From: Coriobacteriia bacterium
GTDB taxonomy: Bacteria; Actinomycetota; Coriobacteriia; Coriobacteriales; RUG033
Direction: 5' to 3'
Length of the DNA: 64,000 bases
Assembly: GCA_015655215.1 (NCBI GenBank)
Contig: JAATFL010000016.1
Span: forward strand, 1 to 64,000
The notes under the pieces are model-generated. The model saw only the letters and a program-made list of their open reading frames with translations. It did no database searches and had not been told where the DNA came from. Positions 40,065-51,887 of this stretch are shown piece by piece. Made by a program: the position numbers and the translations under genes. The first letter of the stretch is position 1, and every line of letters begins with the position of its first letter.

Positions 40065-41105
40065 TCAATCCTGTTCGCCCGCGGCAGCCAACTCCTCGAG
40101 GATGCGGACGCCCGCCACCGTACGCCCCATGGAGGATGGCGCGAGCGCCGCAAGCGGCCTGGCGAGATCGTCGGGCAAGGGGTCGATGAAGGCGAGGTGC
40201 TCGCCGGTGACGGGATGGTCGAACTCGAGACGGTAGGAGTGCAGGAACTGCCGGTCGAGACCCATCTCGCATCGCAGGTCGGGGCGTCCGCCGCGAGTGC
40301 CGATGCCATAGAGGGGGTCACCCACGCACGGATGGTTGATGTAGGCCATGTGCACGCGTATCTGATGGGTCCGTCCCGTGTAGAGCTTGCACTCGATGAG
40401 CGTGTATCCGTCGTCGAAGCGGCCCGCCTCGAATCGCTCGAGCACCGTGAACGTCGTCACGGAGCTGCGCGCGCCCGTCTCGTCCGAGACGGCCATGCGC
40501 AAGCGGTCGCGCACGTCACGGGCGATGGGAGCGTCGATAAGTCCGGTATCGGGTGCGACGTACCCATGGACGAGCGTGAGATAGCGCCGATCGACCACGC
40601 GCATGCGAATGGCGTCCTGTAGCGACGCCTGCACCGCATCGCTCTTGGCGGCGAGCATGAGCCCCGTCGTGTCCCGGTCCAGCCGGTGCACGATGCCAGG
40701 GCGGTCCTCGCCCTGCAGCATCCCGAGGTGGTCGGCCCCGCAGTGTGCGAGCAAGGCGTTCGCGAGCGTGCCCGATTCATGTCCAGGCGAGGGATGGCAC
40801 ACGAGGTCGGCCTGCTTGGAGAGCACCATGAGGTGCTCGTCCTCGAAGCGGATGTCGAGCGGGATGTACTGTGGTACCAAGGTGGATGCGTCCTCCTTGA
40901 TCACCGGTGGGACATACGAGACGAGATCGCCGGCGAGGACGATGCGCTTCTTGGCGGTGGATGCCCCGTTGAGCAACACCTCACCGGCCTCGATGAGCCG
41001 GACCGCCTCCGAACGGCTTCCGATACCCGGCAGACCTGCCGCGAACACGTCGAGTCGCACGCCCTGCTCAGCGGACGAGACCCGATATTCGGACCCGTCG
41101 CTCAT
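40065..41105 (-). CDS. rluD: Ribosomal large subunit pseudouridine synthase RluD-like
   Basis: This 346-residue protein has an N-terminal S4 RNA-binding domain (RLDVFAAGLP to about 65) and a pseudouridine synthase core with the catalytic aspartate in HRLDRDTTGLM and the GRTHQIRVH motif. It isomerises uridines in 23S rRNA. The ATG overlaps the lspA stop in an ATGA junction; lspA-rluD is a classic pair. The exact target sites (RluD-like) are inferred from family. Confidence 0.92.
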   Translation of the reverse strand: MSDGSEYRVSSAEQGVRLDVFAAGLPGIGSRSEAVRLIEAGEVLLNGASTAKKRIVLAGDLVSYVPPVIKEDASTLVPQYIPLDIRFEDEHLMVLSKQADLVCHPSPGHESGTLANALLAHCGADHLGMLQGEDRPGIVHRLDRDTTGLMLAAKSDAVQASLQDAIRMRVVDRRYLTLVHGYVAPDTGLIDAPIARDVRDRLRMAVSDETGARSSVTTFTVLERFEAGRFDDGYTLIECKLYTGRTHQIRVHMAYINHPCVGDPLYGIGTRGGRPDLRCEMGLDRQFLHSYRLEFDHPVTGEHLAFIDPLPDDLARPLAALAPSSMGRTVAGVRILEELAAAGEQD

Positions 41106-41725
41106 CGGGTGTCGCCCGTATCCCCATGGGTGGCATCGTGGGGCCGACGCGTGCCCGTGGCACCTGTCGGCCTATCGACCATCTCCCCGGCCGCAGGCCG
41201 GTTCCCCAGGACGAACGCAAGCACGAACAGGACGCATCCGACGGTTATGGCGCAATCGGCGACGTTGAAGACGGGGAAGTCGATGAACGTCGTGGCGATG
41301 AAGTCGGTCACGTAGCCACGTGCGATACGGTCGATCACGTTGCCGATGGCGCCCGACACGATGAGCGCCAAGGTGACCGTCTCGAACGCCGAATGGTGAT
41401 GAGACATGACGAGATAGGCGATGATGAGGCACGATATCACCGCGGCCATGGCGATGAAGTAGGCTTGGTGGCCGGAAAGGACGCCAAACGCGGCGCCCAT
41501 GTTGTGCACCAGCTGGAAGTCGAAGAGGCCGGGGATCACGACGACGGAGTCGCCCGCATGGGCGAAGTTCGCCCGTACCAGGGCCTTCGTCACCTGGTCG
41601 AACGCGATGATGGCGATGACTACGGCGGCGAAGAGCCCACAGGCAGCCTTGGTCGAAAGCGGCGTGGACGTGTGTCGCCTGCCCTTGCCGACCTCTTGTA
41701 CGCGTCCATCGCCTTGAGCGTGCAT
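41102..41725 (-). CDS. lspA: Lipoprotein signal peptidase
   Basis: This membrane aspartyl protease has four helices and the catalytic aspartates in GNVIDRI and FNVADCAI. It removes signal peptides of prolipoproteins such as ZnuA. From the ATG at 41725 it has 207 residues; a GTG at 41758 would add 11. The C-terminal tail after the last helix is long and His/Thr/Gly-rich. It lies 91 bp after ileS. Confidence 0.93.
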   Translation of the reverse strand: MHAQGDGRVQEVGKGRRHTSTPLSTKAACGLFAAVVIAIIAFDQVTKALVRANFAHAGDSVVVIPGLFDFQLVHNMGAAFGVLSGHQAYFIAMAAVISCLIIAYLVMSHHHSAFETVTLALIVSGAIGNVIDRIARGYVTDFIATTFIDFPVFNVADCAITVGCVLFVLAFVLGNRPAAGEMVDRPTGATGTRRPHDATHGDTGDTR

Positions 41726-41816
41726 GTCCTCCACGTGCCCTCTTCTCCTCGTGTGCACTGACGTATGCCGGCCGAGCGACGTGGAAACGACGACGCGTCG
41801 GCCCTTCGCGACGGCG

Positions 41817-44693
<2,877 letters not shown>

Positions 44694-44935
44694 GGTGCTC
44701 CTCTCGCATGTCCACGTACGGTACGTGGACACAAAACGCCTATCGCCCCCTGTGTGCCGGGACGAAGCGCGTCTCGTGGGGAGAGGCCCTCCGCGGTACC
44801 ACCCAGCTTGCGACCCATGGGATGGTCCGACATCTCCCGTGTCATGACACGACGGTTCGATGCGAACGCCGCCCCGGGCGACGCCACTCGGTTGGCCCGA
44901 TAACCGAAGCCGCCGGTTGGAGTCTACTGACACGC
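44694..44935 (-). promoter_or_regulatory. T-box leader of ileS, probably translational
   Basis: The minus strand carries the T-box sequence TGGGTGGTACCGCG (rc of 44792-44805). Its UGGU bulge expects discriminator base A, correct for tRNA-Ile. Upstream, CGGTT/AACCG (44902-44906 and 44889-44893) forms a short hairpin with ATC in its loop (44901-44899), which would be an isoleucine specifier in an ultrashort Stem I. Directly after the T-box, CCTCTC (44786-44781) can pair with the ileS ribosome-binding site GAGAGG (44705-44700). No U-tract follows the 10-bp hairpin before the start. This matches the actinobacterial translational ileS T-box class. Confidence 0.8.
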
Positions 44936-45226
44936 AATGGGACCGCACTCCCCCACCCCGTGCGTTGGGTCCAAGGCTCAGAGGTGATGTTCGACCGGTT
45001 CCGCCTGCGGGCTTTCACCAACCCCGCTCGCTTGGAGGGGTATCGCCGACCTACTCGTCCTCATCAGCGCCGCACACCCTCTCGGGTGCCTTGCACGCAT
45101 CTGCCAGCCTACCCACCGCGCAGGGCAACGGCAACGGTGAGAACGCGAATGCGCGCGCCGGATGCGCCGGGCGGCCACTCGTCAACTCCAGCACCCCCCA
45201 CCCGCGCGCGTTGGGATGGATCGCCC

Positions 45227-45643
45227 TCACTCGGGAGCGGACCCACCCGCATGGGCGGTCAGCAGGAACGCGATGAGCATCAGCAACAACCCCGCCCCGT
45301 CGAACAGGGCGAAGCGGCCGATGCTCGCCTGCAGCACGGCATGCCCGGTTCCGATGGTGGTCGCAAGCCATATCTCTCCGACGAATCCGATGAGCTGCTG
45401 CACGATGACCACCCCGAAGAGCACCCGCTGTCGCACGGGCGAGACCACGACGAGCGGATACGTGGCGTTCCACATGAGGAAAGCGATGCCGAGACCGCGT
45501 ACCGCGACACGACCCGCCGCACCGGAGAGCTCGAAGCCTGCCATATATGGACTCGGGTCGACGATGAACGACACCGCGCACTGCATGTTGACGAGAAAGA
45601 CGACGGCGACGACGACGCGCGCGAACCAGGTCAGCACCCTCAT
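45227..45643 (-). CDS. Small four-helix integral membrane protein
   Basis: The 138 residues from the ATG at 45643 hold four hydrophobic segments (about 5-25, 45-65, 75-95, 108-130). GGAGGGGAG precedes the start. It resembles DoxX-like or DUF4345-type small membrane proteins, but no diagnostic motif lets me name it. Its ATG overlaps the stop of the small ORF upstream (ATGA). The 291 bp between it and the ileS leader contain no further gene I can support. Confidence 0.6.
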   Translation of the reverse strand: MRVLTWFARVVVAVVFLVNMQCAVSFIVDPSPYMAGFELSGAAGRVAVRGLGIAFLMWNATYPLVVVSPVRQRVLFGVVIVQQLIGFVGEIWLATTIGTGHAVLQASIGRFALFDGAGLLLMLIAFLLTAHAGGSAPE

Positions 45644-45819
45644 GCCACTCCCCTCCACCACACGATGTCCGCATACCGGACGACCTCACGACAAGAGACC
45701 GGCATGAGTTCGGCATCGCCGCCCATCTGCTGGGTCATGGTGAACGACGACACCACGACGGGGCTCGCGCTCGCCGCGAGGAGCGTGCCCGACACGGACG
45801 CATCGATGAGGGGGTTCAT
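45640..45819 (-). CDS. Small hypothetical ORF coupled to the membrane-protein gene
   Basis: Fifty-nine codons run from an ATG at 45819 to a TGA that overlaps the next gene's ATG (ATGA). The translation begins MNPLIDASVSGTLL and ends with VRYADIVWWRGVA. Codon use is like its neighbours, and the frame is open further back to a TGA near 45905, so it may be the remnant of a longer gene. No ribosome-binding site is evident. I recognise no family. Its only support is the overlap and coding-like composition. Confidence 0.35.
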   Translation of the reverse strand: MNPLIDASVSGTLLAASASPVVVSSFTMTQQMGGDAELMPVSCREVVRYADIVWWRGVA

Positions 45820-45967
45820 CGCGATCTGGATGAGGACTCCGCACCGAGCGGACGTCTCGACGCCATGCGGGATGGGCGCTTGCTGACACGGAGGTTCAGC
45901 CTCTCATGGGAACGCGTCGGAGGCGGGCGTCCGACGGTTGGATGGCAGATGCGCGAACCCGAGATTC

Positions 45968-47254
45968 CTAGAAGATCGTCTCCAGCTGCTCGTCGATCTT
46001 CGCGACATGCCGCACGGAGGGATGCTCGAACAGGGTACCGCGCGCCATCACGGTGCGCACCGTGGCGAGCGCCCCCAGGTTGTCGAGCGGATTCTCGTCC
46101 ACCACGATCATGTCGGCACACTTGCCCAACTCGATGGAGCCGGTCACCTCGCCCACCCCCAGGAGCCGTGCGTTGACCTGCGTGGCGGTATGAAGGGCGA
46201 AGGCGTTCGAGACGCCCACGTAGCGGGCGAAGCTGACCACCTCGCGCCACATGTCGTACTGCGAGATGAACGGACAGGCCGAATCGGTGCCCAGACCAAC
46301 CGGGATACCGGCGACAAGGGCTTGCTTGGATGCCTCGGCGATGCCGTCGAAGACGACGTTCGCGTTGAAACGGACGATGTCGGAGGTCTTGGTGACCTCC
46401 GGTGGGAGCTTTGCCATCGGCATCCCGGCAGAGAGGGTCGTGGTGAGGGACGAACCCTTCTCCTTGAAGAGGGCGATGATCTCGTCGTCGAGGTGGGCGC
46501 CGTGCTCAATCGTGTTGACACCCGCCTTGAGTGCCATGCGAACGCCCTCGGTGCTCTCCACGTGCGCGGCAGTGGGTAGGCCCTTGGCACGCGCCTCGGC
46601 GGTCGCGGCATCGGCCATCTCCTGGGACATGCGCACCACGCCCGGCTCGCCCTTGACGGTCGCGTCATAGACGCCGCCGGTTATGAACAGCTTGATGAGG
46701 TCGACACCCGCAGCCGCCATGTCGTCGACGAGTGCGACCGCGTCGTCGGGAGTCTCGCATACCTTGGCCATGATGTTGGCGGCATGCCCGTTCGGTGGCG
46801 TCACACCGTCACCCGCGACGAGCATGCGCGGGCCGATGGCCTTGCCGTGGTTGACGAGGTTGCGCACGTACAGGTCGCCAAGGCCCACCTCCCCCACGCT
46901 GCGCAGCGTCGTCACCCCCGAGTACAGCTGGTTGCGCACGCTTCCCTTGACGAGCCTGTGCAGGAACGCGCGGCCGATGGCCGTACCGGTGATGCGCTTC
47001 ACCGTCTTGGCCACATCACCGGGCTTCTCCTTCGGTTCGCCCGTACCGGCGAGGTGCACGTGCATGTTGACGAGTCCGGGGAGAAGGTACGAGCCGGTCA
47101 AGTCGATCTTGCGGTAGCCACGGGGCACCCCGGTGACGCCCTGTGATATCCCGACGATCCTGTCGCCCTCCACGAGTACCGTCGAATCGTGCTTGACGTG
47201 CATGTCATCCGTACCGTCGAGTAGGTTCGCGTTGATGAACGCATAGCGTCTCAT
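45968..47254 (-). CDS. Metal-dependent amidohydrolase (imidazolonepropionase/prolidase-like)
   Basis: The 428 residues from the ATG at 47254 (AGGAGG 6 nt upstream) form an amidohydrolase-superfamily barrel. It has HxH at 65 and 67 (NMHVHL), a probable carboxylated lysine in DLIKLF, histidines in AAHVES and IEHGAHL, and the aspartate in GTDSACPF. This subgroup includes Xaa-Pro dipeptidases and imidazolonepropionase-like enzymes. The true substrate is unknown. It is divergent from femX across 273 bp in which I see no clear signal. Confidence 0.85.
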   Translation of the reverse strand: MRRYAFINANLLDGTDDMHVKHDSTVLVEGDRIVGISQGVTGVPRGYRKIDLTGSYLLPGLVNMHVHLAGTGEPKEKPGDVAKTVKRITGTAIGRAFLHRLVKGSVRNQLYSGVTTLRSVGEVGLGDLYVRNLVNHGKAIGPRMLVAGDGVTPPNGHAANIMAKVCETPDDAVALVDDMAAAGVDLIKLFITGGVYDATVKGEPGVVRMSQEMADAATAEARAKGLPTAAHVESTEGVRMALKAGVNTIEHGAHLDDEIIALFKEKGSSLTTTLSAGMPMAKLPPEVTKTSDIVRFNANVVFDGIAEASKQALVAGIPVGLGTDSACPFISQYDMWREVVSFARYVGVSNAFALHTATQVNARLLGVGEVTGSIELGKCADMIVVDENPLDNLGALATVRTVMARGTLFEHPSVRHVAKIDEQLETIF

Positions 47255-47527
47255 GGGTTCCTCCTGTCGCATGCCGGGAAATGCACCGCCATCCCTCTGT
47301 GACGTTCCTGCAGCAGCATAGTCCCACTTCCCCACCCCTGTCGATGGTATGATTGGATCCATCCTCGTGACGGCGAATGGCAGGGTACCTCTTGCGCGGG
47401 GAGGGCATGAAGCCCCCCCGCATTCGAATGCCGGATACCATCTCGGGGTTTCAGATCACCCGCATGTTCATGGGTTATGCTTCCGAAGCCCACCGAGGTA
47501 CCGACCAAAGACCTAAGGAGTCATTGC

Positions 47528-48532
47528 ATGCTGACGTTTCACCCGGTTGACCTGACGCGCATGGAGATGGAAGCCGCTCGGTGCAACATCGACCTTCCTA
47601 TCGAACAGACGGCCGCATGGGCCGCTTATGACGAGGAGATCGATGGCCGAGAGCCATGGGGAGCCTTTCTGGTCAAACGTGACGACGTGCTCGTCGCGCT
47701 CATCTCCCTCACCCGCAATTCGACGCATGGCTTCGATTTTCTCTGGGCACATCATGCACCCGTTTGGCTCGCACCCCCCACGCCCGGCGAGGAAGAGGAG
47801 TTCTGCAGAGCACTCAGCACGATGGTGCGTGGACGCGACTCGAGGATCGTCTTCGCGCGGCTTGCCCTGATGGCCGAAACCCCTTCGTCGACGCAGGTCT
47901 TGACCACCATCCCCTATGACACCACCGTCATCGTCGACTTGACGGGCACCCCCGAGGACATCCTCTCGCGCATGAAGACGCGTGGACGACGTGACGTGCG
48001 CAAGGCGATTCGGGAATCGGGTCTCACCTGCGCAGACGAGACCGAGAGGGCCCTCGTCTCGTTTTCCGAGTACTATCAGGTCATGGAGGACACCGCGAAG
48101 CGCGATGGGTTCGTCCCCCATCCACTCTCGCATTACGAGGCGATGGTCAATGCCCTAGGGACTCGTCATTGCCGCATATTCGCCGGTCGGGTCGATGGGG
48201 ACGTGGTCTGCTGGACGCTCGCGACGATATCAGGCACGGTCGCGACACGCTATTACGCCGCATTGTCGACCGATGCCATGCGTCGACATGCCGCAGACAC
48301 GCTCATGCTCTACGAGTGCACCAGCCTTGGCGAAGCCGGATGCACCAGCTACGACCTCATGGCCATCGGCTCGCCCTTCTCGCCCACGCTCAACGGACTC
48401 AACGTCTTCAAGACCAAGTTCGCCAAGGAGGTGACCCCCGTGGCGCCGGATAGGGATATCGCCATACGACCCGTGCTCTACGGCTCGCTGAAGGCAGCAC
48501 GCACGGTGCAACATTGGCTCAGACGCGCGTAG
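47528..48532 (+). CDS. FemAB/MurM-like peptidoglycan cross-bridge aminoacyltransferase
   Basis: The 334 residues from the ATG at 47528 follow AAGGAG by 7 nt. The sequence shows the GNAT-fold pattern of Fem transferases: QTAAWAAYDEE near the N terminus, MKTRGRRDVRKAIRESG in the middle, and YYAALSTDAMRRHAADTLMLYECTSLGEAGCTSYDLMAIG in the C-terminal half, where the family conserves a substrate-binding region. Such enzymes add amino acids from aminoacyl-tRNA to lipid II. The protein is shorter than MurM (about 400), consistent with no coiled-coil arm. Its closeness to an ATP-grasp ligase at 50383 suggests cell-wall work (inference). Confidence 0.82.
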   Translation: MLTFHPVDLTRMEMEAARCNIDLPIEQTAAWAAYDEEIDGREPWGAFLVKRDDVLVALISLTRNSTHGFDFLWAHHAPVWLAPPTPGEEEEFCRALSTMVRGRDSRIVFARLALMAETPSSTQVLTTIPYDTTVIVDLTGTPEDILSRMKTRGRRDVRKAIRESGLTCADETERALVSFSEYYQVMEDTAKRDGFVPHPLSHYEAMVNALGTRHCRIFAGRVDGDVVCWTLATISGTVATRYYAALSTDAMRRHAADTLMLYECTSLGEAGCTSYDLMAIGSPFSPTLNGLNVFKTKFAKEVTPVAPDRDIAIRPVLYGSLKAARTVQHWLRRA

Positions 48533-48684
48533 TCTCCCCTCGATGCCGCGCCTGCGGGAGAGATGACGGTCCCATCGTCTCGACCACGGAAGCCGCCTCG
48601 CCATCGCACCGGACAACTCGAAGCTTGTACAATGGATCGACATCGCGGTGACCATGTGCGATGCGTCGGCGAAGGAGGCCCTTC

Positions 48685-49287
48685 ATGGCAAAGCTCCTCT
48701 ATCAGGGACATGGCAGCTATCGCATCACCGCCGTATCCGGCGCCGTCGCATACGTCGACCCGTATGCGGGGACCGGATACGATCCTCCCGCGGACCTCGT
48801 CCTCATCACGCATGAGCACTATGATCACAACAAGCTCGAACTCGTCACCTTGGCACCCGATGCCAAGGTGGTGCGCGCGGCTGACGTGCTGAGCCATGGC
48901 GTCTACCGAGGCGGCTGCGTGGCAGGGTATGCGTACCGCGCCGTGCCCGCCTATAACGACAGCCATCCTCCCGACGAGTGCGTGGGATTCGTCCTCGTGG
49001 TGGATGACGTGCGCATCTACGCGGCGGGTGACACCTCGACGACCTCGTACATGGCCGACACGCTCGCCCGCGAGCACCTCGATTACGCCCTGATCCCCTG
49101 CGACGGCATCTTCAACATGGATGTGCACGAGGCATCGCAGTGCGCCCTGACCATCGGGGCGACGCACTCGATCCCCGTCCACACCAAGCCCGGAGAGCTT
49201 TTCGGACCGGAGGTGGCGGCAGCGTTCGACGTGCCCGGGAAGCTCGTGCTGCTCCCTGGCGATGAGATCGACCTCAGCGACCGATAG
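48685..49287 (+). CDS. UlaG-like metallo-beta-lactamase-fold hydrolase
   Basis: This 200-residue protein has the metal motif HEHYDHN with H43, H45, D47 and H48, an aspartate in YAAGDTS and a late histidine in SIPVHTKPG. This is the pattern of the L-ascorbate-6-phosphate lactonase-like branch of the superfamily (single-domain, no lactamase). GAAGGAGG precedes the ATG at 48685. The substrate cannot be told. It follows femX by 152 bp. Confidence 0.82.
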   Translation: MAKLLYQGHGSYRITAVSGAVAYVDPYAGTGYDPPADLVLITHEHYDHNKLELVTLAPDAKVVRAADVLSHGVYRGGCVAGYAYRAVPAYNDSHPPDECVGFVLVVDDVRIYAAGDTSTTSYMADTLAREHLDYALIPCDGIFNMDVHEASQCALTIGATHSIPVHTKPGELFGPEVAAAFDVPGKLVLLPGDEIDLSDR

Positions 49288-49390
49288 ACGACCGCCATCG
49301 AGGTCGTCGGAAGACGGAGAGAGACCCTCCCATGGAACGTCTCCCGAAACGGTTCCGATGGGATGACGAGCCCGAAGAGCACGTCATCGG

Positions 49391-50308
49391 TCAGTAGGCG
49401 GCCTCGATCTTCCCTATGCGGTCGTGGAGCCAGCGGTTCTGGGGCACGTCCATCCCGTGCCTCTCGGCAAGGCGGATCATCGTGCCGGAGAAGAGTTCCA
49501 CCTCGCTGGGGCGTCGCGCGAGACCGTCCTGCCCCATCGAGGGACGTCCCATGGGGTCGAGCGTGGCGAGCACGTCGATATCGGCGTCGAGGTCTTCGCG
49601 GGTGAGCACGACCCCTTCGGCCGCCGCCACGCCGATGACCTCGCCCATGGCACCACGCATCCGCTCGTTGACGGGCCCCGGGGCCAACGCCTCGCCATAG
49701 GTGGCCCCGTAGGCGAGACACACCTGGTTGATCCCCACGTTCATCATGAACTTCGCCCATATCCGATGGGTGATGTCCTCGTCGATCGCGAAGGGGATGC
49801 CCGCACGCCCGAAGAAGTCCGCAAGGCCATCGACGAGCACGTCCTGTTCGGGGACACGTGAGCCGAAGCGAACCATCCCCGGATGCGAATACGTGAGGGC
49901 TCCATCGACATGCATCGCATCCATTCCCTGGGCGACGCAGGCGATCACGTTTCGCTCGCCATAGCGCGAGGCGATGGTCTGTTCGCTCACGATGCCGTTC
50001 ATCACCGAGATGATGATGGTGTGCGAGTCCACGCACCGTGCCATCTCGTCGAGTGCCGATGCAAGTCCACGCTCCTTGACGGCGATGATGACGAGGTCCG
50101 CGGGGTGGGTGTCGATGGCGTTGGTGCACGTGAACTTGCGAGATTGCCCGTTGACGGTGGACGTGCGCTTCCGATAGCGCTCGAACCGTTCGTCGTCCAC
50201 GAGGAAGTCGACGGCCATGTGCCCGAGGTTACGTTGGATGGCATCGGCGAGGAGTAGGCCCAGCGCGCCCATGCCCACGATGGTGACATGTCGTATCGCA
50301 TGGTCCAC
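49391..50308 (-). CDS. panE: 2-Dehydropantoate 2-reductase-like (ApbA/PanE family)
   Basis: The 305 residues start at a GTG with GGAAGGGGG 6 nt upstream. The Rossmann motif GMGALGLLLADAI, the catalytic lysine in FMMNVGINQVCL (preceded by WAK) and the C-terminal helical domain ending near SMGQDGLARRPSEVE identify the ketopantoate reductase family, which uses NADPH. No panB, panC or panD lies nearby, so either pantothenate synthesis is dispersed or this is a family paralogue. Confidence 0.82.
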   Translation of the reverse strand: MDHAIRHVTIVGMGALGLLLADAIQRNLGHMAVDFLVDDERFERYRKRTSTVNGQSRKFTCTNAIDTHPADLVIIAVKERGLASALDEMARCVDSHTIIISVMNGIVSEQTIASRYGERNVIACVAQGMDAMHVDGALTYSHPGMVRFGSRVPEQDVLVDGLADFFGRAGIPFAIDEDITHRIWAKFMMNVGINQVCLAYGATYGEALAPGPVNERMRGAMGEVIGVAAAEGVVLTREDLDADIDVLATLDPMGRPSMGQDGLARRPSEVELFSGTMIRLAERHGMDVPQNRWLHDRIGKIEAAY

Positions 50309-50382
50309 GGTGCACCCCCTTCCCGCATGCTCCACCATCCACTTCCCCATATGGGGCTCGGGGGTCCGACTGTCCCTGCGAC

Positions 50383-51612
50383 CTAGAACGAGGTTTTGGT
50401 GGGTCTTGGATAGTACCGGTCGAATTTACGATATTGGTTCATGGTCGTGAGCCAGACCTTGAGACGGCGTATGGGCCCGCTGTCGTCCGAGGTGAGTTGG
50501 GGGTTCACCACGCGTCCCTGGGAGACGAGCCGCTCGACCCGGGCGAGAAGCGGGGCGGCGCACACGTACCGACGCAGCAGTCTTACCGGGACCAGCGTGT
50601 ACAGGACCTCGGACCCGGCAACCACGAGTCGGTGAGGTGCGGCGTCGACGAGGTCCTCCACCACCGCCTTCGCCGGATTGGCCCCACCCGCCGTGCAATA
50701 GTACGAGTTGCGCCCGATACGTGGATTCACCTCGAGCAGGAGGGCGAGGCCCGTCTTGGGGTCCACCTTGACGTCGAAGTTGGCGAAGCCGCGGTATCCG
50801 GTCCCCTCGAGCAACCTCGTCGCCTGATCCGCGATCTCCTCGCAGGGTTGCACGATCATCGCCACCGGGTTGCCCAGCATCGTGGGCGAGTGGTCCTCGA
50901 GCAGCACGTGAGCCGATGCGAGCATCGAGACCTTGCCTGTCCGGTCGACGTATGCCGTGATCGAGTGCATCTGGGTGTCATCACCGGAGATAAGCTCTTG
51001 GACCACGAAGGTTCCCGAGAACCCCGCCTCGCGCAGCTTGCGCCACACGTCATCGAGCTCGGCCTGGGTGGTGACGTACCACACCTTCTTCATCCCCCGG
51101 GAGAGCATGGCCTGGTACTGGGCGGAGACCGCCGGCTTCGCGATCACGGGAAACGGCATCGTCGTGGGCGGGATGGGGGCGTCGCCCGCCAGTTCGACGA
51201 CCTCCGTCTGGGGGGTGGGGGCCCCGTAGCGCCCGCAGAGCTTGGCGAACTCGACCTTGTTCGACACCTGCTCGATGAGTGCGGCCGGGGGGATCGGCAT
51301 GATGATGCCGCCGGGCAGGTCCACCGCGATGCGGGCCAGCTGGAATATCTGGCGGTCCGTGTTGCTCATCAGGATGACCGTACGGCCAGGATTATCCGAA
51401 GCCACCTTGCTCACCGCCTCGACGATCAGCCCATCGTCGTCGCCGTCGGCGACGTGGGATACCGAGAAAAGGGATGAGTCGACGATGGCGGCGATGGGGG
51501 CCGGGGCGATGCAAACCGATTTCACCCCATACGCCTCGTAGAATGAACGACCGAGCGCATAGATTCCGATATCGCCACCGAGCAATACGGGAAGGATGTC
51601 CTCTCTGGGCAT
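50383..51612 (-). CDS. ATP-grasp carboxylate-amine ligase, possibly D-aspartate ligase-like
   Basis: The 409 residues from the ATG at 51612 form an ATP-grasp enzyme. The N terminus PVLLGGDIGIYALGRSFYEAYG resembles the pre-ATP-grasp domain of ligases related to the enterococcal D-Asp ligase (Asl). The metal and nucleotide region has FDVKVDPKTG and LLEVNPRIGRNSYYC. It would join a carboxylate to an amine with ATP hydrolysis, for instance in a peptidoglycan side chain. The frame is open upstream as a shadow of the desulfurase. The role in cell wall is inference from resemblance and the FemAB-like gene 2 kb away. Confidence 0.75.
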   Translation of the reverse strand: MPREDILPVLLGGDIGIYALGRSFYEAYGVKSVCIAPAPIAAIVDSSLFSVSHVADGDDDGLIVEAVSKVASDNPGRTVILMSNTDRQIFQLARIAVDLPGGIIMPIPPAALIEQVSNKVEFAKLCGRYGAPTPQTEVVELAGDAPIPPTTMPFPVIAKPAVSAQYQAMLSRGMKKVWYVTTQAELDDVWRKLREAGFSGTFVVQELISGDDTQMHSITAYVDRTGKVSMLASAHVLLEDHSPTMLGNPVAMIVQPCEEIADQATRLLEGTGYRGFANFDVKVDPKTGLALLLEVNPRIGRNSYYCTAGGANPAKAVVEDLVDAAPHRLVVAGSEVLYTLVPVRLLRRYVCAAPLLARVERLVSQGRVVNPQLTSDDSGPIRRLKVWLTTMNQYRKFDRYYPRPTKTSF

Positions 51613-51734
51613 CTGGCAACGTTCCTTTCCGATGAGGACCGTAGGTATCGACGTGTCCGTTCCCTTAGACCATGTGCCCAAAGGACCATGGGGTGAATCC
51701 GAAACGTGCTCACGGACATATGCCGATGCAGGCA

Positions 51735-51790
51735 CCCGACCAACCGACAGGGTCGGGTAACATGGCGTTTGCCATGGTACCACGGCAAAC
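51735..51790. repeat. Cluster of palindromes upstream of the ATP-grasp gene
   Basis: A hairpin CCCGAC/GTCGGG (51735-51740 with 51752-51757) is followed by GTTTGCCATGG (51767-51777), which mirrors CCACGGCAAAC (51780-51790) with one mismatch. Together they fill most of the 275-bp gap that also holds the end of the desulfurase unit. They may be terminator, operator or leader structures for the ATP-grasp gene. Confidence 0.45.
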
Positions 51791-51887
51791 GGGCTCCTGC
51801 ATTTCACGGCACTCCCCACTCGTCTGAGGGGTGGGATGCCGACGGAGGGGTGAACGTACCCTGCTACCATACCCCTGGCACGATCCC

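Noticed and set aside
44738-44948. N-terminal extension of IleRS of about 85 residues
   Set aside because: It overlaps the T-box leader exactly, has no IleRS homology and no ribosome-binding site; the ATG at 44693 has one.
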